Shown: positions 17,092 through 25,179 of the stretch, one piece after another
Numbering within the stretch: the stretch's first letter is position 1
How the letters are laid out: every line of letters begins with the position of its first letter
Assembly: GCA_023399155.1 (NCBI GenBank)
Contig: JAEWQP010000006.1
Span: 62,001-126,000, forward strand
Length of the DNA stretch: 64,000 nucleotides
Direction: 5' to 3'
Source: Verrucomicrobiota bacterium
GTDB taxonomy: Bacteria; Verrucomicrobiota; Verrucomicrobiia; Opitutales; Opitutaceae
Translations under genes and position numbers: made by a program
The notes under the pieces: generated by a model
Seen by the model: the letters and a program-made list of their open reading frames with translations, nothing else
The model's database searches: none
Told to the model about the DNA's origin: nothing

Positions 17092-17454
17092 TCAGTTGGT
17101 AGCCGGGCGAAGGTCCATGCCGACCATCACGCGCTCGAGATCGGACAGGTCGCCAATCACGCGTCTCACGGGTTCGGGCAGTCGTCGCACCAGCGTCGGG
17201 ATCGCCACGATGTGGTCGCCTTGGGCGAGCTGGGGCTGCCGGACCAGATCGATCACCTCGATCGAGTAGCGGTTGGCCAGATGGTCGTCGCAGAGGCGCT
17301 TCAAGTTGGCGAATGCCGCCAGCGAACGTGGAGTCTGACCGGCGACGTAGAGCCGGAGTATCCACTTGTCAGCAGTGTCGGCACTGCGGCGGCGACCGGT
17401 CGGCGGGCGTTTGGGGCGCGGGCGGCCGGGGATCGGAACGGGTTTGGATTTCAT
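17092..17454 (-). CDS. kaiB: KaiB clock protein, canonical-like copy
   Basis: A 120-residue KaiB. The core from residue 32 reads ILRLYVAGQTPRSLAAFANL, IEVIDLVRQPQLAQGDHIVAIPTL and PVRRVIGDLSDLERVMVGMDL, which follows cyanobacterial KaiB almost position by position. It should bind the CI domain of the adjacent KaiC and shift it toward dephosphorylation or ATPase reset. A 28-residue basic, proline-rich N-terminal tail is extra. The gene starts within the kaiC stop (ATGA at 17451-17454), so the two are translationally coupled. The next gene is a second, more divergent kaiB. Confidence 0.93.
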   Translation of the reverse strand: MKSKPVPIPGRPRPKRPPTGRRRSADTADKWILRLYVAGQTPRSLAAFANLKRLCDDHLANRYSIEVIDLVRQPQLAQGDHIVAIPTLVRRLPEPVRRVIGDLSDLERVMVGMDLRPATN

Positions 17455-19175
17455 GATGCGCCGTTTTGGGAAGGGGAGGGAAGAGCCTGGCGGCTGCGGG
17501 CGAGGGCAGTGAGCTGCGCGGCCTCGATTGCCGACTGTTTATCCTGCTGTTGTTCGTTCCAGCGAAAGTCAGCTTCCTCGGCGGCGAATGCCGCGCGAAT
17601 CGCCTCGATCTGGGCCTCGGTGGCCTTGCGGCGCTGCTCGAGTGCCCGCCGCCGTCGGTCGCGTTCGCGGGCGGCCTCGTCGCGTGCCGTCACCTCGGCC
17701 GCTTCCTGAGTGAGGCGCGCGGAGCCTGTGAGCACCCCGGCGCTGCCGAGATACACCGGCACGAGGCGCACGCCTCGCGAGGTGATGAGAAACTCGCGCA
17801 CCTGGTTCGAGTGCGCCATGCCCCGGCTCTTCAGCACGTAGAGCGCGCGGTTGCGCTCGCCGGCCAGTTCCACGTCGCGCAGCAGCAGCCAGGTGTCGAC
17901 CACCGAACTCATCGAGACTTCGGTCGCGGCCTCCACGCCGCCGCCGCCGGTGAGGCTCACCAGCAGCGCGGTGATGCCCTGCTTGCGGAGGAAATCCACC
18001 AGCCGGAGCAGCATCTGCGCGGAATCGTCGAGCGTGCCGGCGCTGCTCAGGTTCGTGATTGGGTCGACGATGACCACGTGCGGGCGGAAGGCCGAGATGA
18101 GCTTGTGCATGTGCGCCAGGTGCGTCTCGATGCCGAAGGTCGTCGGCCGGGCGGACTGGAAACGCAGCCGGCCGGCGCGCTCGTAACGCGCCAGATCCAT
18201 CCCGATCTGGCCCATGTTGCGCATGATCTGCGAGGGCGACTCCTCGAAGGAGAAGTAAAGCACGCGCTCGCCGCGCCGACAGGTCTCCCCCGCCAGATGG
18301 GCCCCGATCGTGGTCTTGCCCGTGCCGGACGTGCCGCTGAGCAGGATCGTGCTGCCGCGGTAGTAGCCCTTTCCGCCGAGCATCACGTCCAGGTCGGGCA
18401 ATCCCGACGGAATCCGCTCATTGGATACGACGTAGTCCATCGACGCGTTTGTGATCGGCAGGACCGTGATCCCCTCGTTGTCGATGAGGAATGGATACTC
18501 ATTCGTGCCGTGCGTGGATCCGCGGTACTTCACCACCCGCAGCCGCCGGGTCGAGACCTGGCCATGTACGCGGTGGTCGAGGAGCACGACGCAGTCGGAG
18601 ACGTACTCCTCCAGGCCCTGCCGCGTGAGCTGCCCGTCGCCGCGCTCGCCCGTGATCACGGCCGTGAGGTCGCGCTCGCGCAGCCAGCTGAAGAGCCGGC
18701 GCAGCTCGGAGCGCAGGATGCCGTGATTCGACAACCCCGAGAAGAGCGTCTCGATCGTGTCGAGCACGACGCGGCGCGCGCCGATGCGGTCCACCGCGTG
18801 CCCGATCCGGATGAACAGGCCCTCGAGATCGTAGTCGCCGTTCTCCTCGATCTCGTGTCGTTCGACGCGCACGTGGTCGACGATGAGCTTGCGGCGGGCG
18901 ACGAGCCGGTCGACGTCGAATCCGAGCGAGGCCACGTTCTTGCGGATGTCGTCCTCGGTCTCCTCGAAGGACACAAAGACGCCGGGCTCGTTTTCCTCGA
19001 TCGCGCCGCGTATCAGGAATTCCGCGGCAAAGAGCGACTTGCCGCACCCGGCGGAGCCGCAGACGAGCGTGGGACGGCCGGTGGGGAGGCCACCGCCGGT
19101 GATCTCATCGAAGCCAGTGATGCCCGTACGGGACTTCTTCAATGCTGGGAGTGGGGCAGATTTACGTTTGCGCAT
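17451..19175 (-). CDS. kaiC: KaiC circadian-clock-type ATPase/autokinase
   Basis: A 574-residue tandem RecA-type protein. CI has Walker A GSAGCGKS (40-47) and catalytic E71/E72 (SFEETEDDI). CII has GTSGTGKT (281-288) and E311/E312 (SFEESPSQIM). The CII phosphorylation segment aligns with cyanobacterial S431/T432 as S423/S424, with T418 at the T426 position, so the dyad is Ser-Ser rather than Ser-Thr. Instead of a short KaiA-binding tail, residues 487-550 form a charged coiled coil. There is no kaiA. This matches the KaiC2-like/Rhodobacter type, in which the coiled coil takes KaiA's role. The ATG at 19175 was chosen; the open frame upstream to 19451 looks non-coding. Confidence 0.94.
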   Translation of the reverse strand: MRKRKSAPLPALKKSRTGITGFDEITGGGLPTGRPTLVCGSAGCGKSLFAAEFLIRGAIEENEPGVFVSFEETEDDIRKNVASLGFDVDRLVARRKLIVDHVRVERHEIEENGDYDLEGLFIRIGHAVDRIGARRVVLDTIETLFSGLSNHGILRSELRRLFSWLRERDLTAVITGERGDGQLTRQGLEEYVSDCVVLLDHRVHGQVSTRRLRVVKYRGSTHGTNEYPFLIDNEGITVLPITNASMDYVVSNERIPSGLPDLDVMLGGKGYYRGSTILLSGTSGTGKTTIGAHLAGETCRRGERVLYFSFEESPSQIMRNMGQIGMDLARYERAGRLRFQSARPTTFGIETHLAHMHKLISAFRPHVVIVDPITNLSSAGTLDDSAQMLLRLVDFLRKQGITALLVSLTGGGGVEAATEVSMSSVVDTWLLLRDVELAGERNRALYVLKSRGMAHSNQVREFLITSRGVRLVPVYLGSAGVLTGSARLTQEAAEVTARDEAARERDRRRRALEQRRKATEAQIEAIRAAFAAEEADFRWNEQQQDKQSAIEAAQLTALARSRQALPSPSQNGAS

Positions 19176-19484
19176 GAATCCGGGAGAGACGGTCTGCCGG
19201 TGTTGGACCGGAATACGAAGGAGCGGGGGGGAATATGAGAGATCGTTAGGGAGAAAACGCGACTGGATTGTGGGGAAAACGTCATTGCATCGCGCACGAT
19301 TCCTCCGGGCAGCTGATGCGAAATGCGTCTTACCGGTGGGACTACAGGCACAATGCCCGCTTGACGCGGGTAACGGGTTCCCGTGCGTCCCACGCGCGCA
19401 CCGGGCCTGCCAGCGAGTTCTGAACCGAACCCTGCCGGGACTGGTCCCCATGAGGGAACCGGCCCCGGCTGGTCGCCGTCCGGC
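19176..19484 (-). promoter_or_regulatory. Upstream region of the kai operon
   Basis: These 309 bases separate the kaiC start from the end of the xylanase gene, both on the minus strand, and must hold the kai promoter. No clear -35/-10 pair is visible. A small dyad (CCGGT at 19197-19201 and ACCGG at 19207-19211, 5-base spacer) lies about 25 bases upstream of the kaiC start and could act as an operator or a leader hairpin. This is weak evidence. Confidence 0.3.
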
Positions 19485-22400
19485 TCAGCGGCGGGCGCGG
19501 CCCACCAGCTCGATCGCCCCGAACTGCGAAGGATCGAGATAGGCGCGGCCCGTGGTGTCGTTCCAGGTCGCGACGCTTGAGCGCACCCCGTCGCCGAGGC
19601 CGTCGTCGTTGACCTGGACGTCAAATCCGACAAAGGCGCGGTCGCCGAATGGCCAGTGGCGGGGCGTCGGGAGGTCATCAATCGCGATCGACGCCTCCAC
19701 GATGTAGCCGCCCGGCACGGTCTTCGTGACGGACACGAGCCGTGCGTCCGAACCCGCGCCGCCGAAGCTCCGGGCATTGGCGAAGCTGACGCGGAACTGC
19801 GAGTCATCGCCATCGTAGGCCGTCGCCTGCGCGTTGTCGGCATCGACGAAGATCTCGATCGAGTCCTGCTCCCAGGCGTTCGGGCTCGCCTCACTGAGGA
19901 GCGGATCGGTCACCTGCGCGAGCACGTAGAGATGGCCGTCGTCCCACATTGTGCGGACGCGCGCGGTCGCCCCGGACGAGCCGAGGACGAACGTGCGCGT
20001 CTCGAAGGACTCGGCCTTCGACCAGGCGCGCTCGATGTTTCCGTCGATGACCGGCGTGCCGCGGATCGCGCGCGCGAGTTTCTTCTGCGGGATCAGGGAG
20101 AGCATGCCGAAGTCGGCCGTGCTGCTGTCCTGGAGGTGGTGCGTGTCGCTCCAGGAGAGCCGGTTGCCGGTGACCGAATCGGTCACGCGGAGGTCGAAGT
20201 CGAGGGTGTCCCCGACGGCCAGCGTGGTGCCCGCGGGAATCGCCGCCTTGAGCCGGTAGCCCCGCAGAGTCGGCACGATGATCGCCTCCGCGCCCTGCGT
20301 ACGGATCCGTCCGTACCCACGGAATGTATACCTGGACTCCCCGAGGAACACGTCCACCGCATCCCCGCCCCTGAGTGTGCGGGTGCGGTCGGCCACGTCG
20401 ACAAGGAGGTAGACGGTCGCTCCGTCCCACGTCGCGCTGAACGCGGCCCACGATCCGTCGATGTCGGAACTCGTGAGCGGCTGGGGCGCGATCGCATCCC
20501 AGAAGCGCTCCTCGAGCACATTGATCTTCGCGCGCGCCCTCGTGACGTTCAGGTCCTTCGGCACGACGGGCAGTTGCGTCGGGTCGACGACGCCCCAGTA
20601 GGCGGGCTTGGACTGGAGCTCCTCGTCGAAGAACAGCGGCTTGTCGTCGCGCCGGATCGGGAAGGTCTTCAGCCAGCTGTTGTCGTCGGCCAGGCCCCAC
20701 ACCGTGACGGAGTTGATGATCGGGCTGAGCTCGCGGTAGAGGTTGAAGACGTCGCGGTAGCGGTAGCCCTGCGCGACGAGCTGCTCGGGCGTGGGTGGCG
20801 TGGTATCCGAATTGTTCGTATACACGCTCATGTCGAACTCGGTGATCTCGTTGGGCAGGCCCATGGCGGCGAAGGTCTCGAGCGTGGCGCGGATGTTGGC
20901 GAGCGAGGGCCAGGCGAGGTTGATGTGGGCCTGGTGGCCGACGCCGTCGATCGGCACGCCGCGGTCGAGCAGGCCCTGGACGACCTGGCGCAGCGCCTCG
21001 CGCTTGGCCGGGTTTTCCGTGCTGTAGTCGTTGATGTAGAGCTGGGTCGTGGCGGAGGCCGCGCGGGCGAAGCGGAAGGCCTGGTCGATGTAGTCGGGCC
21101 CGATGATCTGCAGCCATGGCGAGTTGCGGAGTCCGCCCGGCTGGCCCTCGTCAATCGGCTCATTGACCACGTCCCAGGCGTAGACCACGTCGGCGTAGCG
21201 GGGGACGACCGTCTGGATGTGCGTCTTCAGGCGCTGGAGCAGAAGATCGCGGTGCGCGGGATTGCCCGCCTCGAGCGGATTGCCGGCGGCGTCGCGGAAA
21301 ACCCACGCGGGTGTCTGGCTGTGCCACAGGAGCGTGTGACCGCGCATGCGCAGGCCGTTTGCTCGCGCGAAGTCGGCGAGGGCGTCCGCGCGGCCGAAGG
21401 CGAAGTTGCCCTCGGTCGGCTGCAGCGCGTCCCATTTCATCGCGTTGCCGGCGGTGAACTGGCTGAAGTGCTTGAGGAGCAGGTCGCGGTGGGCCCCCAG
21501 CAGCTCGTTGGTCTCGATCGCCGTGCCGAGGGGGAAGTCGTCGGCCAGCACGTCCTTGAGCGAGGGGATGTCGGTTTCAATCGGCTTGCTGGGAATGTGG
21601 GCCAGGAGGAAGTCATCGATCGCGAACGACGCCGTGCCGCTCGCGGTCTCCACGTAGAGCTGCAGCTGGTCGACGTCCGCGCCGAACGTGTATTCAGTCG
21701 ACAACTGCACCCAGCCGGCGTCGGTGACCGGCGTGTTGCCGATCAGCGTGAGGTAGGAGGTCGCGCCGCTCAGACCGGCCTGCAGGCTCACGCGCACCTG
21801 GGAGGCGGGCTCGCCGGGCAACAGGCGCACCTGCACGGAGACGAGGTATTTCGACCCCTTGTGCAGCTTGCACAGGGCGTTGATCGTCGCCCCCTGCCAG
21901 GAATCCCCGCGGTTGGTCACGGTGAGGCTGTGCTCTCCCGAAGCGGCCAGCCCCGTGGAGTTGGTCAGCACCGCCGCGCCCCGCGGTCCCCAGCCGTCGT
22001 TTCCGCCGGACTCGAAGTCGGTGTAGATGCCGCTTTGGTCCAGGGGCTCGGGACAGGCCGCAGCGGTGAGGGCCGTGATGGTGAAGGAGTCGAGGTAGTA
22101 CTGGGCGGTGGCGCTGTCGCTCTCGAGATAGAGCGTCACGGCCGTGCCCGGATCGGCGGGAAAACTGTAGGTGCCCGTCAGGTACACCCAGGCGCCGTCG
22201 GTCACGGGCTGGGCGGCGTTGACCTGCGTGTAGTCGTTCGAGCCGGAGAGGGGCGTGCGCTCCACGGTGAACTTGAGATTGGACGGAGCCTGGCCGGCCA
22301 CGAGGCGCACCCAGCCCGAGATCTGGTAGGTGGCGTTGGGGGCGAGCCGGCTGAGGAGATTCAGCGCCGGGCCGTTCCACGTGCCGGTCCGGCCCGTGGC

Positions 22401-22634
22401 CTTGAGACTGCGGACGCCGTCCTGGGCGACGTCTTCGGAGGCGGTGAGTGTGACAGGTCCGCGGGGCATCCAGCCCTGCGTGCTGCCGTCCTCGAAGTCG
22501 TGCGAGACGACTTGGGCGGAGGCGGGTGCAGCTGCAAGCAGACCGAGGATGAGGGCGGCGAGGCCGGTAAGGCGGCTCGCGAGACGGCCCGGGCGGGCCG
22601 GACATGCTGCCAGACGAAGCGAATCTGTGGCCAT
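19485..22634 (-). CDS. Modular endo-1,4-beta-xylanase (GH10 with four carbohydrate-binding modules)
   Basis: A 1049-residue secreted enzyme. A signal peptide ends at about residue 40 (LTGLAALILGLLAAAPASA). Two CBM4_9-type modules (about 45-190 and 203-345) begin with the repeated pattern DFEDG-QGW-PRG / DFESG-DGWGPRG. The GH10 barrel spans about 355-695 with acid/base E492 (WDVVNEP) and nucleophile E599 (EITEFDMS). Two CBM9-like modules follow (about 700-848 and 852-1049; ATWDGATVYLLVDVADRT, MWDDGHLYVLAQVTDP). It hydrolyses xylan outside the cell. No transporter or other xylan gene is adjacent. The start at 22634 is the ATG closest to the signal peptide; the long frame on the opposite strand is a shadow. 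Confidence 0.93.
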   Translation of the reverse strand: MATDSLRLAACPARPGRLASRLTGLAALILGLLAAAPASAQVVSHDFEDGSTQGWMPRGPVTLTASEDVAQDGVRSLKATGRTGTWNGPALNLLSRLAPNATYQISGWVRLVAGQAPSNLKFTVERTPLSGSNDYTQVNAAQPVTDGAWVYLTGTYSFPADPGTAVTLYLESDSATAQYYLDSFTITALTAAACPEPLDQSGIYTDFESGGNDGWGPRGAAVLTNSTGLAASGEHSLTVTNRGDSWQGATINALCKLHKGSKYLVSVQVRLLPGEPASQVRVSLQAGLSGATSYLTLIGNTPVTDAGWVQLSTEYTFGADVDQLQLYVETASGTASFAIDDFLLAHIPSKPIETDIPSLKDVLADDFPLGTAIETNELLGAHRDLLLKHFSQFTAGNAMKWDALQPTEGNFAFGRADALADFARANGLRMRGHTLLWHSQTPAWVFRDAAGNPLEAGNPAHRDLLLQRLKTHIQTVVPRYADVVYAWDVVNEPIDEGQPGGLRNSPWLQIIGPDYIDQAFRFARAASATTQLYINDYSTENPAKREALRQVVQGLLDRGVPIDGVGHQAHINLAWPSLANIRATLETFAAMGLPNEITEFDMSVYTNNSDTTPPTPEQLVAQGYRYRDVFNLYRELSPIINSVTVWGLADDNSWLKTFPIRRDDKPLFFDEELQSKPAYWGVVDPTQLPVVPKDLNVTRARAKINVLEERFWDAIAPQPLTSSDIDGSWAAFSATWDGATVYLLVDVADRTRTLRGGDAVDVFLGESRYTFRGYGRIRTQGAEAIIVPTLRGYRLKAAIPAGTTLAVGDTLDFDLRVTDSVTGNRLSWSDTHHLQDSSTADFGMLSLIPQKKLARAIRGTPVIDGNIERAWSKAESFETRTFVLGSSGATARVRTMWDDGHLYVLAQVTDPLLSEASPNAWEQDSIEIFVDADNAQATAYDGDDSQFRVSFANARSFGGAGSDARLVSVTKTVPGGYIVEASIAIDDLPTPRHWPFGDRAFVGFDVQVNDDGLGDGVRSSVATWNDTTGRAYLDPSQFGAIELVGRARR

Positions 22635-23119
22635 GTGGTGCGGGATTTTCTGAGGTGGACGAACGCTCCGGCCTCGATCCGCAGGGCGACCGCGAAACCG
22701 CTCCATCGCGCCGGCGGGCGATCCGCGCAGCCGCACGCGTGAGACGAGCGAGCGTCCCGCGTTCGGCGTCGGACAGATGTGCCGACGGGATGGTGGTATG
22801 GGGTGCCTGGCGGCCCGAGGGCCGGTTCCTGGGGTACTTGGATTGTCCGTGCCGCCCTGCGATCTGTGGCGGAATCACAAAGCGGCGCGGACCCTCGGAA
22901 CAAGATCAGGAAATCGGTCCCCGTCAATCGTGCCGGCGCGGGTAATGCAGCGATTCTGTGTCCACGCATGGCGTCGATGATTCGATACCTTCCTGGACCA
23001 ATGGCGGATGTATGCGTCTGAAAGGAAACCCGGAGCCACGGTGTCCGCGCGCCGGGATGGGCGCCGGAGGTGCCCGGAATGTGATCGCGGCGGGAGTTCG
23101 GCGAGGTTCGACTGGCACC
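22635..23119. other. Divergent intergenic region, nothing recognised
   Basis: These 485 bases lie between the xylanase start (minus) and the thioesterase start (plus). Frames run through it in several registers but resemble no protein. Base composition drops slightly around 22870-23000, where promoters would be expected. No clear -35/-10 elements or operator dyads were found. Confidence 0.4.
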
Positions 23120-23854
23120 ATGGCCGAGAAGTGGCTCCTCGACACGGCGGTCGCCTTTGGCGACGTCGACCGCGACAATCTCCTCACGCTCCGGGGCGTC
23201 TTCCAACTGCTGCAGGAGGCGGCGATCGCTCACGCCGACAGGTATGACACCGGGACCGGCGCGATGGTCACGCGCGGGGAGTCCTGGGTGCTCAACCGCA
23301 TGGCGGTCGAGGTTTCACGGTATCCGGAATATGGTGAACGCCTGCACCTCGAGACGTGGTCGAGCGGCATCCGCGGATTCAAGGGGTACCGTGACTTCCG
23401 CGTGCACGACGGCCGCGGGAACCTCGTGATCGCGGGATCGTCGTTGTGGATCTACGTCAGCGTGCGCACCCGCACGATCCTCCGCGTGCCGCGTGAGATT
23501 GCGGAGCAGTTTCCCGTCTGCACGGAAGGCGTGTTCAGCCCGGAGCTCGAAGAGCTTGCGCTTCCGGCGCCGGAACCCTCCGCGGCACCGTGCGCGGTAA
23601 CGCTGCGTTACTCCGACATCGATGCCAACGCCCACGTGAACAACACCGCCTACCTCGACCTGCTGCAGACGGCACTGGCCCGCGAGTCGACTCTGTCCAG
23701 GCCCCGGGTGGTGAGGATCCGCTATGGCAGGGGGATCGCCGCCACGGTGTGCTCGGTGGACGTCCACCTGGCGCGCGATGCCGCGTCCGGCCTCACGCGT
23801 TTCGGCATCGTCGCCGCGGGTGAGGTCTGTGCGCAGGGCGAGGTCGCGACGTGA
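23120..23854 (+). CDS. Acyl-ACP thioesterase (FatA/B-like, bacterial type)
   Basis: A 244-residue double hot-dog protein. Repeat 1 runs about 1-130 (DVDRDNLLTLRGVFQLLQEAAIAHAD, LETWSSGIRGFKGYRDF) and repeat 2 about 150-240 (LRYSDIDANAHVNNTAYLDLLQ). The YSDIDANAHVNN segment is the conserved catalytic Asp/Asn/His region of plant and bacterial acyl-ACP thioesterases. It should release free fatty acids from acyl-ACP in the cytoplasm. The ATG at 23120 gives the expected N-terminal start; the open frame to 22958 has no protein-like content. It is followed by a convergent methyltransferase gene 10 bases away. Confidence 0.85.
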   Translation: MAEKWLLDTAVAFGDVDRDNLLTLRGVFQLLQEAAIAHADRYDTGTGAMVTRGESWVLNRMAVEVSRYPEYGERLHLETWSSGIRGFKGYRDFRVHDGRGNLVIAGSSLWIYVSVRTRTILRVPREIAEQFPVCTEGVFSPELEELALPAPEPSAAPCAVTLRYSDIDANAHVNNTAYLDLLQTALARESTLSRPRVVRIRYGRGIAATVCSVDVHLARDAASGLTRFGIVAAGEVCAQGEVAT

Positions 23855-23864
23855 GGACCGGGGA

Positions 23865-24677
23865 TCAGGCCACGGGCTTGAGCCCCACGGCCTTGAAGAA
23901 CGTGTAGCAGAACACGCCGTCCGGTTCGGCTGCACGTCGAAGTGCGAGCGCCGCCTCGCGAAAGGCCTGGGGCGCCATCATCCCTGCGGCCACGGCCGGC
24001 GATTCCACGCCCTCGACCATGGCGGCGAAGGTCTTGCGGGTGAAACCATCCTGCAGCGCGGGGCGGCTGCCGTCGGCGTAGACCATGCGGGGCGAAACGC
24101 GCACGTCGTCGACGCCAACCGACGTGAGGAGCGGGAACAGCCTCCGGCCGATCAGCGCGTCGCCACCGTGGCGGCGCTGGAGGTCGACGAGACATTCGAT
24201 CGAGCGCCGCGCGCCGGCGTGGTCGGGATGGAAATAGGCGGACCCGTGGTCGCCCTCGATTGCGGTCAACGTGCCGCCCGGGCGCAGCATGCGCAGCAGC
24301 GCCCGCAGCACGGCCTCGGGTTCGGCGAGATGCTCGAGGACGAAACAAAGGAACACGTGGTCGAACGACCCGGGCGGGAAGGGCAGCTCCATGAGGTCGG
24401 CGTGGTGAAACTCGACGTTGTCCGCCCCGCTCGAGGCAACGCGCTCCCGCGCCAGCGCGAGCGACTCCTTTGAGATGTCGACCGCGACAATCCGTGCGCC
24501 CGGGCTCTGCCGGGCCAGCGTCACGGTCTGCGCCCCCACGCCGCAGCCGGCCTCGAGGACCACGCTGCCCGCGGGGTAGGCCGTGTCGTGATGCAACAGG
24601 TCGGTCAGTGTCGTCGCCTGATCGACCAGCCGCGTGCTCTCCAGCTCCGAATACCCGTGGACGTAGCGGGAAGTCAT
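23865..24677 (-). CDS. Class I SAM-dependent methyltransferase
   Basis: A 270-residue methyltransferase. SAM-binding motif I is VVLEAGCGVGAQTVTLA near residue 45, followed by ARIVAVDISKESLALA (acidic loop), DNVEFHHADLMELPFPPGSFDHV (motifs II/III) and LRMLRPGGTLTAIEGD. The N-terminus SRYVHGYSELESTRLVDQA is shared by a family of uncharacterised bacterial and archaeal methyltransferases. The C-terminal half is family-specific and may recognise the substrate. The substrate is unknown. The ATG at 24677 was chosen because the upstream frame is antisense to the start region of msrB. It is transcribed divergently from msrB. Confidence 0.85.
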   Translation of the reverse strand: MTSRYVHGYSELESTRLVDQATTLTDLLHHDTAYPAGSVVLEAGCGVGAQTVTLARQSPGARIVAVDISKESLALARERVASSGADNVEFHHADLMELPFPPGSFDHVFLCFVLEHLAEPEAVLRALLRMLRPGGTLTAIEGDHGSAYFHPDHAGARRSIECLVDLQRRHGGDALIGRRLFPLLTSVGVDDVRVSPRMVYADGSRPALQDGFTRKTFAAMVEGVESPAVAAGMMAPQAFREAALALRRAAEPDGVFCYTFFKAVGLKPVA

Positions 24678-24768
24678 CTTGCGATTCAGCCCGGAGCGGA
24701 CCCGCCAAGTCGAGCCGCTTGTGGTGCGGCGCCGCTTGCACGACGCGCCGCGCTGCATTCGCTGTCGC

Positions 24769-25179
24769 ATGGACAGAACCGACGAAGAATGGCGCGCCGT
24801 ACTGACGGCCGAGCAGTACCGCGTCCTGCGTCAGGCCGGGACGGAACGGCCGTTCGGGCCCGCCTACGAGGCGTTCCGGCGCGAGGGCGACGGGACGTAT
24901 GTATGTGCTGGATGCGGCGCAAAGCTCTTCTCGTCGCGCGAAAAGTTCGACTCGCACTGCGGGTGGCCGTCGTTCTTCGCGCCGGCCGACGCAGAGGGGA
25001 TCGTGACGCGCGCGGATGACGCCCACGGCGTTCGCCGCACCGAGGTGCTGTGTGCGACCTGTGGCGGACACCTCGGGCATCTCTTCGCGGGGGAGGGTTT
25101 CCCCACGCCGACGGACCAGCGCTACTGCATCAACGCGGTTGCGCTGCGATTCAGCGCCGGCGGAGAGGAGAAGGCATGA
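24769..25179 (+). CDS. msrB: Peptide-methionine (R)-S-oxide reductase
   Basis: A 136-residue MsrB that reduces methionine-R-sulfoxide in proteins. Zinc is held by two pairs, CAGCG and CATCGG. The active-site region contains HCGWPSFF and GHLGHLF, and the catalytic cysteine sits in RYCINAVAL near the C-terminus. No second (resolving) cysteine outside the zinc pairs is obvious, so recycling may use thioredoxin directly. It starts at the ATG at 24769. Its stop overlaps the start of the next oxidoreductase gene (ATGA), so the two are probably co-translated. Confidence 0.93.
   Translation: MDRTDEEWRAVLTAEQYRVLRQAGTERPFGPAYEAFRREGDGTYVCAGCGAKLFSSREKFDSHCGWPSFFAPADAEGIVTRADDAHGVRRTEVLCATCGGHLGHLFAGEGFPTPTDQRYCINAVALRFSAGGEEKA

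Noticed and set aside
19656..22742. 1028-codon open frame on the plus strand over the xylanase gene
   Set aside because: The antisense translation has no domain match and a composition of GC-rich shadow frames, while the minus strand encodes a complete xylanase.
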